DNA of 64,000 nucleotides from Frateuria_A sp035944355 (GTDB lineage Bacteria; Pseudomonadota; Gammaproteobacteria; Xanthomonadales; Rhodanobacteraceae), in NCBI RefSeq assembly GCF_035944355.1, contig NZ_DASZBH010000015.1:8250-72249 (forward strand). Direction: 5' to 3'. Positions 53,982 to 61,873 of this stretch are shown piece after piece. Every line of letters starts with the position of its first letter. Position 1 is the stretch's first letter. A program made the translations under genes and the position numbers. The notes below the pieces were generated by a model. It did no database searches, was not told the origin of the DNA, and worked only from the letters and a program-made list of their open reading frames with translations.

Positions 53982-54010
53982 TTCGGGCATGGTAGTGCCC
54001 ATATTGGGCA
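53975..54010 (-). promoter_or_regulatory. Two tandem palindromes at the MNT/HEPN promoter
   Basis: TGCCCATTTCGGGCA (53975-53989) and TGCCCATATTGGGCA (53996-54010), both dyads with TGCCCA half sites, centre spacing 21 bp (two helical turns). They overlap the likely start codons of the MNT gene, which itself carries a winged helix, so they are the probable operator. Confidence 0.75.
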
Positions 54011-54182
54011 CGAAGCAAGCGTTCCCGTGATCGCTCCGGGCTCGCCGAAACAGCATATGAGCTTTGATGTTCTTGCCAGGTCGCAAGCGGACAGGTCACA
54101 CGCGATGCGCCACCTATGGGCAAACACGCGCCGTGCGGCTTAGCCAGCTCTGCCTCCTTACCCTGATAACTCCCGCTATCCG

Positions 54183-55106
54183 CTAATCGTGCGCCCGCAG
54201 AAACTCGAGCACGCGCTTCCAGCTGTCCTTGCGCGCCGCTGCGAGACCGTCTGGCGTACCGCCACCGAACCCTGTGTCCTCTTTCGCGGAGGCCGCCGTC
54301 GGCGAAAGACCGAAAGCGAAATGGCCGCCGGTCGGGTAATCGATCACGGACACGACCGCTGCGCCTTCACGACGCAGCCTGGCCGCAAGCACACGGGCCA
54401 TGGCGGTCGACGGCCATACCTGGTCCTGCTCGCTGGAGATGAGCAGCACCGGCGCGGCGATGCCTTTGCCCTCGACACGGTCGGCCGCCACCGCCTGCGG
54501 GTAACTGTGCCGATACAAGTCAAGCAGCCCGCGGCATTGCGCGCACGGCTGGAAGGGCACGTAGGCCAGCGGCACCCCGCGGAAACTCCAGGAACTGGCC
54601 GGCGCACCGCCCGTGCGATCGATCCCCTGCCAGACCACATCCGACGGCGACGCGGCAACCACAACCCGAAGGCGGGGTTCGCGCGCGGCGAGCGCGAGCG
54701 CGGCCTCGGCGCCCTTGGAAAGCCCGACCACACCCAGGTGGCCCCGTTCGACCGACGGCAACGCCTGCAGGTAGTCGATGGCCCGCTGGAACCTCTCGAT
54801 GGGTACGTTCGCCAGCGCCTTGGGCAAGCCCGGCCCGTTGAAATAACTCTGCGCCAGGGCGACAAAGCCTTCCTCGGCCAACTTTCGGGCTACACCGCGC
54901 GCCCAGTCCCGGCCGCCCTCGGCACCGCCCAACACGAGCAGTGCCGGATGCTTGGCCCCATCGGCGGGTACATAGAGGGTGGCGGACAGCCCCCCGGTCT
55001 CCACCTCCGTGGTCCGGACGTCCGCTGCGCGCGCCACGACACTACTACCGCCGAGCGCAAGCGCGAGCGCGAATCGCCCAACCCATCCCAGCCCCTTGAA
55101 TGGCAT
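54183..55106 (-). CDS. Secreted alpha/beta-hydrolase (dienelactone-hydrolase/BAAT-like)
   Basis: 307 residues with a signal peptide (ALALALGGSSVVARAA). Nucleophile elbow GLSKGAE, acidic residue in SSEQDQVW, and His in GGHFAFG complete the triad. The protein follows the acyl-CoA thioester hydrolase/BAAT C-terminal pattern: LLVLGGAEGGRDWARGVARKLAEEGFVALAQSYF. GGGAGAGG lies 4 bases before the ATG at 55106. Substrate unknown. Confidence 0.85.
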   Translation of the reverse strand: MPFKGLGWVGRFALALALGGSSVVARAADVRTTEVETGGLSATLYVPADGAKHPALLVLGGAEGGRDWARGVARKLAEEGFVALAQSYFNGPGLPKALANVPIERFQRAIDYLQALPSVERGHLGVVGLSKGAEAALALAAREPRLRVVVAASPSDVVWQGIDRTGGAPASSWSFRGVPLAYVPFQPCAQCRGLLDLYRHSYPQAVAADRVEGKGIAAPVLLISSEQDQVWPSTAMARVLAARLRREGAAVVSVIDYPTGGHFAFGLSPTAASAKEDTGFGGGTPDGLAAARKDSWKRVLEFLRAHD

Positions 55107-55242
55107 GTACCTCTCCCATGGTGTGATCAAGCCCTGGCGAAAGCCATGCATGACCTGGCGCGCGTACGCTAGTGGCCACGGTTCCGGGAGCACGCGTGCC
55201 GGAGGTCATCCCGTCAGGTCGAGCCTCGGCGATCCCATTCGA

Positions 55243-56475
55243 TCACGGGCGACTGAAAACCACGCCATGGGGCATGGCGCTTCCGCGCCAGCCGGCCGGT
55301 GGCGCGTGCGAGAGATCGATCGTCATGGCCGGTCCCAGCTGCAGCGCGCCGGTGCGTCGATCGACATGGGCAAAGCGCACCCGGGTGGCAAGCGCGCCAA
55401 AACCCGTGATGGCGAGGCGGTCGCCGTCCGGCTCGAGCGCAAGCCAATGGGGGTATTCGTCCGGCGGCAGCAGGATGCGGCTGACTTCGCGCGGGTGCTC
55501 TGGATCGTGCACGTCCAGGCTCACGATCGCATGGCCGCTCTGCATGGCTTCTACCAGAAAATCGCCCGCCACCACCGGCACCTCGCAGGTGCGGTAGCCG
55601 AAGTCGTAGACGTGCTGCAGCGTCGGCTGCGCACCGGTGAGGTTCTTGAGCAGAAACAGGCCGCAGTTGAAGGTCGGCACCAGCACGGTCCTGCCGTCGG
55701 CGAGCAGGCGCGGCTCCGAGGAGTCGGCCGCCGTGTCGTAGATCCAGCCCGCCGCGTGCGGCAGTTGCAGCGTGTGCAGCAGCTTCAGGTCGGACAGCCG
55801 CCAGATCTGCACCACATCGCTCACCTGGGCGCCCATCATATCGGCGCTGCTGGTGACCACCCGGTCGGCCTGCTCCACCACCGCAAGGCTGTAGGGCCGC
55901 ACATTCGGATAACCCGGCACCTGGGCCGACACGGTCCGCACCACGCGCCCCGTCGGATCGAACTCCACCAGCCCGCCCGCCGCGTGGTTGAAGCCGCCGG
56001 CGTACTGGAACGTCGCCAGCGTGTTGCCGCCCGCCAGCGGGGCGAACGAGTGCGGATAACCGAGGGCCCCCACGCTGCCTACGGTGCGGACCAGCCGCGG
56101 GCGTAGCGGCTGACGAAGGTCGAACACATAGGTGCTGTTCGCCAACCAGTCGTTGGCGTAAAGCAGGCCGTCGGCGGGTTCGGCGTAATCCGTGTGGTGG
56201 GCCATGGCCGCCTGCCCGGCGGGCACCATCGCCACGAGCCGACCGAAGCGTGGCCCCGGCGCCACGTCGAACACGGCCAGAAAATCCCTTCCCAGCCCCA
56301 ACGCCGCACGCCGGGCCGGCAGATCGGTCGAGGCAATCGCCATCGTGTCCGCCTGCGGGTGGCCGGCCTCCATCGCCCACACAAACAGATAGCGACTGGG
56401 GTGCGAGGCCGCCTGCAGCGCCAGGGGCATCGCCAGAAGCACGAGCAGCAAGCTGCGAAACATCGCCTTCTTCAT
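55243..56475 (-). CDS. Exported beta-propeller (selenium-binding/YncE-like) protein
   Basis: 410 residues with a signal peptide (MFRSLLLVLLAMPLALQA). Repeated blade-like motifs: DGLLYANDWLANSTYVFDL, YPHSFAPLAGGNTLATFQY, DVVQIWRLSDLKLLHTLQLP, HAIVSLDVHDPEHPREVSRI. The His-rich patches (AHHTDYAEP, PHSFAP, FNHAAGG, PHWLAL) could bind metal or thiol. Function unknown. Within the interval between the duplicated segments. Confidence 0.75.
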   Translation of the reverse strand: MKKAMFRSLLLVLLAMPLALQAASHPSRYLFVWAMEAGHPQADTMAIASTDLPARRAALGLGRDFLAVFDVAPGPRFGRLVAMVPAGQAAMAHHTDYAEPADGLLYANDWLANSTYVFDLRQPLRPRLVRTVGSVGALGYPHSFAPLAGGNTLATFQYAGGFNHAAGGLVEFDPTGRVVRTVSAQVPGYPNVRPYSLAVVEQADRVVTSSADMMGAQVSDVVQIWRLSDLKLLHTLQLPHAAGWIYDTAADSSEPRLLADGRTVLVPTFNCGLFLLKNLTGAQPTLQHVYDFGYRTCEVPVVAGDFLVEAMQSGHAIVSLDVHDPEHPREVSRILLPPDEYPHWLALEPDGDRLAITGFGALATRVRFAHVDRRTGALQLGPAMTIDLSHAPPAGWRGSAMPHGVVFSRP

Positions 56476-56586
56476 GGGCTGTCCCCCATAGCGAATGTGA
56501 GGCGAGCCTACTCCGGCGAACCGGGGGATACGAACGTTCCATGAGGCACAGGAGGAACCAAAAAAACCGTCCCTGGCACCTTTTAT

Positions 56587-56775
56587 GACGTGCGCTGCTA
56601 CGCCACCAAGCGCGGCGTGATCCTGTTCGCCGCGCGCCTGTACCAAGGCCAGACCACCAACATGCGCACGCCCCACGGCGGCTTCGCCGTCGTGCTGACC
56701 ACGCGCGGCGAGGCGAGCGGGGTCCTGCGAAAGAGATCGCCGAGCCATCTGAAAAGCACGCTGGACTTTTTTTAA
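56587..56775 (+). pseudogene. Fragment of ATP-grasp gene (copy B)
   Basis: Codons RCYATKRGVILFAARLYQGQ and TNMRTPHGGFAVVLTTRGE match the last part of the gene at 51560-52879. It ends RKRSPSHLKSTLDFF and has no start or upstream domain. It begins at a boundary shared with a short repeat (ctggcacctttta). Confidence 0.85.
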
Positions 56776-56829
56776 AACTGTCCCCGGCAACCAGAAAGCT
56801 TCGACCGCGCCCCAAGCCCGTGCAGCAAG

Positions 56830-56960
56830 CCGCACTACCACCACTTCGGCGGCTGCGATCACGTCAAGCACCAGCCGCTCCGATACATCGACGTGTCGGC
56901 CAGATTGCGCGCGTCATGCGCCTTGGCGAGCACGCGCCAGACCTCCGGGCCGAGGCCGAG
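56830..56960 (-). pseudogene. Fragment of HEPN gene (copy B)
   Basis: Matches the 3' part of the HEPN gene at 52946-53104; roughly the last 50 codons are represented, but a short deletion near 56900 (gacgtg joined to tcggcc) breaks the frame. No functional product expected. Confidence 0.7.
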
Positions 56961-57004
56961 GCCATTCACCCTTACCTATCCCTGATGCAGAAAACCTGAC
57001 CGGT

Positions 57005-57634
57005 TCATCCGTGCTTGAAACTTGTAAAGACGAGGCATGCCTCCGGCTTGCCGGGAGCCTCAACCCACACATGGGTGGTGCTGCGAACGAACTGCTTCGG
57101 GACGCCGATGTCCTCGTTTCGCAGGAACGGCGCATACACCATCACGTGAGGCGGATACAGGACCTTCGCCTTCCCCGTTTTCGGATCGAGCTTCACGAAG
57201 TCCGGAGAAAGCATGTAGGCGATGCCGGGCTTTGCGGGTGCATGCAAATGTCCGGCGTGATATTCGGCGTCGATCATACGGTCGGCCTCCGGGCCAGCCG
57301 TGCCACCTGCCATGATCCGTGCCCGTTCGAGGCTTGCCTGGAGGGTGGTGCGTGAACCCTCGGCGTCGTAACAGACAGGCGCGGTCACGTGGACGTCGCG
57401 CTCGACGAGGCAGTTGAACCCGTTGCGGCTGGCCCGAACCAGGACGAACCCGGAACCCTCGAGCACGTAGACGCCGGCATCCTTCTGCAACTCCGCCGGC
57501 GCCGCGCTGAGCGCCATGGCGATTTCCCGGTTTCGGTCGAGCCGGGGAATGCCCGTTGGCAAGGTGTCGGCCATGGCGCTTGTTGCGGACAGCAACAACA
57601 GGATCGCGGCGAAACAGTGCGTGCAACGGATCAT
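57005..57634 (-). CDS. Exported protein, distant paralogue of the gene at 14979
   Basis: 209 residues. Signal peptide (CFAAILLLLSATSAMA) with cleavage near ADTLP. Order of motifs as in the 14979 protein: REIAMALSAAPAELQKDAGVYVLEGSG, RNGFNCLVERD, GIAYMLSPDF, YPPHVMVYAPF. About 25 percent identity by eye, with the strongest match at the NGFxC box. Periplasmic; function unknown. Start ATG at 57634. Confidence 0.78.
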   Translation of the reverse strand: MIRCTHCFAAILLLLSATSAMADTLPTGIPRLDRNREIAMALSAAPAELQKDAGVYVLEGSGFVLVRASRNGFNCLVERDVHVTAPVCYDAEGSRTTLQASLERARIMAGGTAGPEADRMIDAEYHAGHLHAPAKPGIAYMLSPDFVKLDPKTGKAKVLYPPHVMVYAPFLRNEDIGVPKQFVRSTTHVWVEAPGKPEACLVFTSFKHG

Positions 57635-57696
57635 CGGATGGCTCTCTCGTGAGGTGGGTAGTTGAAAGCGCGCGGACAAGTGCGATGCCGGTTCGG

Positions 57697-58599
57697 TCAC
57701 GCCGCCTTCCATGCGAAGCCAGGCCGCCACTTCAGGTTCACACCCAGCGTGCCCAGCACGATCAGCAGGATGCCCATCATCTGGACCGCCACGAGGCGAT
57801 GTCCGTACAGCAGGTAATCCAGCAGCAGCGCCACCAGCGGATAGATGAACGACACGACGGCAATGGTCACCACCGGCAGGCGCGGATAGGTGGAATAGAA
57901 CAGCACGTACACGATGCCGCTATGGATCACGCCAAGGCCCAGCAACCACGCCCAGTGCGTTCCCATGTGGAACACGTGGCTGCTGCTGAACCCGGCGAGC
58001 ATGGCGACGCCGACCCAGCACTGGATCATGACCAGCGCGAACGGACGCTCCCTGCCCAGCTGACGCGACATCAACAGCGACACGCCACATAACAGCGCTG
58101 CGAGGAATGCCAAGCCGATACCGATGAGATAGGACGATTCGGTATCGCGAAACAGGCGGATCGGATCGCTGGTGCAGATCACCCCGACGAAGCCGAGCAC
58201 GGTCCACGCCAGGTCGGCCGGCGACGTGCGTTCGCCCTGCACAAGCGCGGCCAGGACCAGCATCACGAACGGGAAGCACTGGTAGATCAATGTGGCGACA
58301 CCGATCGACGAACGCGCCATGCCGCCGAAGAACGCCACCCAGTTGAGTACCAGCAGAACCCCGCTCAGCACGGCTCCGCGGAGCAGCGCGCGCTCGCGCC
58401 ACAGGCCCCGCAGATGCCCCTTGGCCAGCCCCCAGCAGAGCAGGAACAGCCCACCGAACAGGCAGCGATAGAACACGGCGGTCACCGGGTCCTGGTGGCT
58501 TTCATGCACGAACACGCCCACCGAGCCGATCAGGCACTCCGCAAACACCAGTTGCAGGACGACACCGCGCGTTTCGTTGGGCTGGGCTGAGGGAACCAT
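57697..58599 (-). CDS. EamA/DMT-family transporter
   Basis: 300 residues with ten hydrophobic segments, in two EamA halves: VVLQLVFAECLIGSVGVFVHES to WTVLGFVGVICTS, and LIGIGLAFLAALLCGVSLLMS to GILLIVLGTLGVNL. Drug/metabolite transporters of this group export or import amino acids or metabolites. Divergent from the MocR-type regulator, which likely controls it; substrate unknown. Confidence 0.9.
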   Translation of the reverse strand: MVPSAQPNETRGVVLQLVFAECLIGSVGVFVHESHQDPVTAVFYRCLFGGLFLLCWGLAKGHLRGLWRERALLRGAVLSGVLLVLNWVAFFGGMARSSIGVATLIYQCFPFVMLVLAALVQGERTSPADLAWTVLGFVGVICTSDPIRLFRDTESSYLIGIGLAFLAALLCGVSLLMSRQLGRERPFALVMIQCWVGVAMLAGFSSSHVFHMGTHWAWLLGLGVIHSGIVYVLFYSTYPRLPVVTIAVVSFIYPLVALLLDYLLYGHRLVAVQMMGILLIVLGTLGVNLKWRPGFAWKAA

Positions 58600-58650
58600 G
58601 GTCGGCTGGGTCTTCCGGAGCGATGGAAGGCAGCGTAGGGCCGCCGATGC

Positions 58651-58694
58651 GACAGATACAGATTCAGATAACATCAAAATAGACAGATACAGAT
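58651..58694 (+). promoter_or_regulatory. Direct repeat operator between EamA and MocR genes
   Basis: GACAGATACAGAT at 58651-58663 and again at 58682-58694, 31 bp apart (three helical turns), in the 106-bp divergent promoter. MocR-type regulators bind such direct repeats, so these are the likely sites for the adjacent regulator. Confidence 0.75.
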
Positions 58695-58705
58695 GGAGCG
58701 CACCC

Positions 58706-60130
58706 ATGCTTCTCTATGAACGCGTTGCGACGGCCCTGCGCGCGCAAATCGCCCAGGGCACGCTGCGGGCGGGCGAGCGCCTGCCGTCGATTCGGCACCT
58801 GGCACAGGGGCACGGCGTGGGTGTCGCCACCGCGGTCCAGGCCTATCTGCAACTGGAGCGCGAAGGCCAGGTGGTCGCGCGGCCACGCTCGGGGTATTTC
58901 GTCCGTGCATCGACGACGCCGCTGCCGGCGCCGCGGCCCGCAAGGAACCGCGCACCGGGCGAAGTCAGGAACCCCGCGTTGCTCGATGCCACGGAGGTAG
59001 GTGCGCGCGGCGACCTGCTGCCGCTGCATAGCGCGACGCCGGCCTTCGAGCTGCTGCCGCAGGCAGCGCTGATGGCATCGATGTCGCGGTGCCTGCGCCG
59101 CGCGCCGGCGGCGGTGTTCGACTATGCGCCCGCCCAGGGCCACCTGGCACTGCGACGCCTGATCGCCCAGCGTTACGCCCAGGCGGGCGTGCCGGTATCG
59201 CCGGAGGAGATCGTGATCACCGCCGGCGCGATGGAGGCGATCAACCTGGCGCTGCGCGTGACCACGTCCCCGGGCGATGTGGTGCTGGTGGAAACGCCGA
59301 CCTACCACGGCATCCTCCAGACGGTCGCCGCGTTGCACCTGAAGGTGCTGGAAATCCCGAACCTGCCAGGCCGCGGCATCGACGTGGCTCGCCTCGACCA
59401 ACTGCTGCAGCAGAACTCCGTGCGCGCGGCCGTTCTGGTGCCGAACTTCAACAACCCGCTGGGCAGCCTGACCAGCGACGCCGACAAGCAAGCCCTGGTG
59501 GGCAGCTGCGCCCGGCATGGCGTCGTCCTCATCGAGGATGACATCTATGGCGAGCTGGCCTGGTCCGGACAGCGCCCGTCGCTGCTGCGCCGGTGGGACA
59601 CCCACGGCACCGTGATCAGCTGCGGCTCGTTTTCCAAGATGCTGGCGCCTGGTCTTCGCCTCGGCTGGCTGGCGGCCACCCCATGGACAGACGCCCTGGT
59701 GCGCGCCAAGTTCTTCTCCACCATGGGCGGCACCAGCCTCACCCAACTGGCCATGACGGACTATCTGCAGCGCCACGATCTGGAGCGGCACTTACGCCGT
59801 CTTCGCCGAACGCTGGCAGATAACGGGCAGCGCCTATCGGAAGCGATCACGCGTTACTGGCCCGCCGATACGCGCGTAAGCGAACCACAAGGTGGCATGT
59901 CACTCTGGGTGCAGCTGCCCGCGCGCGGCGACAGCCGCGTGTTGTTCAAGGTGGCCCTTTCGAAGGGGATCCGCACTTCGCCTGGCGTGTTGTTCTCCAG
60001 TCGGGGCGAGTACGTCGATTACGTGAGGCTCAGCTGCGGCCTGGTATGGAACGAGCGACTGGACCATGCCATGAAGGAACTGGGCAGACTGGTGGCCAAG
60101 CTCAACCGTTCGAAGGTCATGGCTCCGTAG
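58706..60130 (+). CDS. MocR-type GntR regulator with aminotransferase domain
   Basis: 474 residues. A GntR winged helix (RVATALRAQIAQGTLRAGERLPSIRHLAQGHGVGVATAVQAYLQLEREG) is joined to a fold-type I aminotransferase domain with the PLP lysine in SFSKMLAPGLRLGW. In this family the PLP domain senses an amine or amino acid rather than catalysing transamination. Divergent from the EamA transporter, as in many metabolite-exporter pairs. The ATG at 58706 follows the direct repeats. Confidence 0.9.
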   Translation: MLLYERVATALRAQIAQGTLRAGERLPSIRHLAQGHGVGVATAVQAYLQLEREGQVVARPRSGYFVRASTTPLPAPRPARNRAPGEVRNPALLDATEVGARGDLLPLHSATPAFELLPQAALMASMSRCLRRAPAAVFDYAPAQGHLALRRLIAQRYAQAGVPVSPEEIVITAGAMEAINLALRVTTSPGDVVLVETPTYHGILQTVAALHLKVLEIPNLPGRGIDVARLDQLLQQNSVRAAVLVPNFNNPLGSLTSDADKQALVGSCARHGVVLIEDDIYGELAWSGQRPSLLRRWDTHGTVISCGSFSKMLAPGLRLGWLAATPWTDALVRAKFFSTMGGTSLTQLAMTDYLQRHDLERHLRRLRRTLADNGQRLSEAITRYWPADTRVSEPQGGMSLWVQLPARGDSRVLFKVALSKGIRTSPGVLFSSRGEYVDYVRLSCGLVWNERLDHAMKELGRLVAKLNRSKVMAP

Positions 60131-60171
60131 AGCATCGAAGGTTGGGGGTAGTACACAGCGGGTACGCAACA

Positions 60172-60212
60172 GGGGCCGGAGGCAATTATTGCTGTTTAAT
60201 TGCCTCCGCCCC
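60172..60212. repeat. Large perfect hairpin at the island's left edge
   Basis: GGGGC-C-GGAGGCAATTA pairs with TAATTGCCTCC-GCCCC, with a loop of about 8 bases (60172-60212). It lies just after the MocR stop and before the lower-GC region, and may be a terminator or an inserted palindrome. Confidence 0.6.
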
Positions 60213-60230
60213 CTTTGGCGGGTTTCATTT

Positions 60231-60428
60231 CTACCCTTGGATACGAACTTCGTTGCTCGTCCGACATTTCTCGCAGAGAAATGAACTGGTCAGGACATTT
60301 CCGCTAGACGGGGCGCTGGTCGTCGTACCCCCTCCCTCCACATGACCGCAGTACTCGCATTTCTTGCGGTAATTAATCATGTTACCGCGTTGTTCCACGA
60401 TTACTGCTCCTGACAAAGCGAATGCCAT
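60231..60428 (-). CDS. Small Cys-rich protein, possible zinc ribbon
   Basis: 65 residues (or 49 from the inner ATG at 60380). Two Cys pairs, CEYC and CEKC, are about 25 residues apart (KKCEYCGHVEGG and FLCEKCRTSNE), so it probably binds zinc. No family recognised. Lower GC than the main chromosome. Confidence 0.55.
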   Translation of the reverse strand: MAFALSGAVIVEQRGNMINYRKKCEYCGHVEGGGTTTSAPSSGNVLTSSFLCEKCRTSNEVRIQG

Positions 60429-60515
60429 ACTGATGTTTCCTGTTCTTTTTACTCAAGCTTAGTTTGGGCTGCCCATTATTGGTACGCGAACCGCCATCAA
60501 CCGTCCGAAACACCA

Positions 60516-60716
60516 TCATATGCCCACCGATACGGCCAGCCGCTTGAACTCCTCGGCCGAGATCTTGCGGATTTCTTCCGTTTCGATCGACTGCAAAAAC
60601 AGTTCGTTCGTTCTTCCCTTAATACCGCCGACGCGGTAAACCATGGGTTCGTTCCCGAGCCTGAAATGCATACACAGTATCGTGGCAGGAAAGCCCTCTA
60701 TCGTGGCTTCTTTCAT
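60516..60716 (-). CDS. Small protein of unknown function
   Basis: 66 residues, acidic-basic mix, with MKEATIEGFPATILCMHFRL and IRKISAEEFKRLAVSVGI. No motif recognised. GGTGAGAAACGG precedes the ATG. First or middle gene of a loosely spaced minus-strand group. Confidence 0.5.
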   Translation of the reverse strand: MKEATIEGFPATILCMHFRLGNEPMVYRVGGIKGRTNELFLQSIETEEIRKISAEEFKRLAVSVGI

Positions 60717-60743
60717 AACCGTTTCTCACCTATTCGCTGCCCC

Positions 60744-60770
60744 GAAAACCGTCCCTGGCACACCTTTTTT
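60744..60770 (+). repeat. Dispersed repeat family 1 (ACTGTCCCTGACACC type), copy
   Basis: gaaaaccgtccctggcacac followed by a T run. Related copies: 56566-56585, 61656-61675, 61682-61706, and diverged ones near 52908-52925 and 56774-56792, all in the same orientation. Confidence 0.7.
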
Positions 60771-60814
60771 TGTACCGCCATTTTGCCGAAACTATGCGTA
60801 ATAGATAAAGCAGT

Positions 60815-60855
60815 CAAAGTCAATTATAAAAGTGCACTCTAACCCGTGTTTTGCT
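60815..60855 (+). repeat. Dispersed repeat family 2 (AAAGTGCACTCTGACCCC type), copy
   Basis: aaagtcaattataaaagtgc followed by actctaacccgtgttttgc, similar to copies at 61741-61782 and 61818-61856. It encodes the end of the preceding gene on the minus strand. Confidence 0.7.
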
Positions 60856-61605
60856 TTTCATCTGGTAGATGGTACAATAGGGTGGTGGAAATACTTCATG
60901 ATCTTGTGGTGGCGAGCCCGGCATACTGGGCGTATCGTAATAAATATCTAACTGCGCCCAGGCGTTTTTCAAAGCCGACCCGATTAGTGACGACCAGCGC
61001 GCGTAATATGTCTGGCCATTGTAGATGAACGGACTACCTGAGGTTTCATCGCCCACTCCCCAAGAGCGATTTAGGGTGCCGTCCGTGTTTCGCATATAAA
61101 TGACTGGGTTCCATATGAGTGGCGCTTCAGCGTCGCCTGGGCACCACACAGAATCCAAAGCATAAACGACATGCAAGGTTCCACTGTTGTCGTTGTCAAA
61201 ATAAGCTTGATAAAGCTTGGCCGGAGTCGAACTCATCAAACGATTGACCGCCGCTTCGTTTTTCTGTTTATCAGCTTCCGTCAGCGGCATTTTCCGGTTA
61301 GCGACTATAGACATCATTTCGCTCAATAAGCTCCGATACCGATCAGCCGGCACAGGTGTGAAATCGATCGGAGTGAAACCGTAGCGCACGGCCTGAGGCG
61401 ATACTTCGAACCGTCGATAACAAAGCGGCTTTTTGGCATCCAAAATCAATCCATGGGACAGCGCCTGTTGGACGGCCCGGCACACAGGTACGTCACTTTC
61501 GCCATCCCTGGAAAAGGTATAAGTCACAGCTAAGGCACTGGTCGAGCCCATCACTGAAAACAGCAAAATGCCTTTCATGCAGCGATCGTGTGCGCACTTC
61601 TTCAT
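60820..61605 (-). CDS. Exported protein of unknown function, C terminus formed by a repeat
   Basis: 261 residues with a signal peptide (MKGILLFSVMGSTSALA). Mature part with several Cys (CRAVQQALSHG, LCYRRFEVSP, VWCPGDAEAP, PYCTIYQMK), probably disulphide-bonded, so periplasmic. The final KTRVRVHFYN and the stop are encoded by the interspersed repeat at 60815-60855. Other starts: ATG at 61611 and 61578. Lower GC than the surrounding chromosome. Confidence 0.65.
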   Translation of the reverse strand: MKKCAHDRCMKGILLFSVMGSTSALAVTYTFSRDGESDVPVCRAVQQALSHGLILDAKKPLCYRRFEVSPQAVRYGFTPIDFTPVPADRYRSLLSEMMSIVANRKMPLTEADKQKNEAAVNRLMSSTPAKLYQAYFDNDNSGTLHVVYALDSVWCPGDAEAPLIWNPVIYMRNTDGTLNRSWGVGDETSGSPFIYNGQTYYARWSSLIGSALKNAWAQLDIYYDTPSMPGSPPQDHEVFPPPYCTIYQMKSKTRVRVHFYN

Positions 61606-61655
61606 AGGCATTTCCTTATTCGCCAGTAGCACTGCGAGCAAAACAGGGGTCCACT

Positions 61656-61706
61656 AACTGCCCCTGACACCTTTAGTTTGCGAAAACTGTCCCTGACACC
61701 TTTTTC
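61656..61706 (+). repeat. Two tandem copies of dispersed repeat family 1
   Basis: ACTGCCCCTGACACCTTTAG (61656-61675) and CGAAAACTGTCCCTGACACC then TTTTT (61681-61706) lie head to tail in the gap upstream of the exported-protein gene. Confidence 0.75.
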
Positions 61707-61740
61707 CGCCTCCATCCCTCTTAGCCCCCAAACCGAGGTC

Positions 61741-61856
61741 AGAGTTGACTTTAAAAAAGTGCACTCTGACCCCAGTTTTGAGTTTCTTTTGCCCTACATG
61801 CGACGGCGACGGCATCAAGAGTCAACCTTTAAAAAGTGCAGTCTGCCCCCCCAGCT
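61741..61856 (+). repeat. Two copies of dispersed repeat family 2
   Basis: agagttgactttaaaaaagt then gcactctgaccccag (61741-61782) and agagtcaacctttaaaaagt then gcagtctgccccccc (61818-61856), about 77 bp apart. The gap between genes holds nothing else. Confidence 0.75.
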
Positions 61857-61873
61857 CCGGTTCCGGTTATTTG

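Larger units (their letters stand above)
56476..57004. other. 529-bp gap holding the decayed segment copy
   Basis: The repeat core AACCGTCCCTGGCACCTTTTA (56566-56586) is followed directly by the second copy of the ATP-grasp/HEPN 3' segment. No intact gene is present. Confidence 0.7.
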
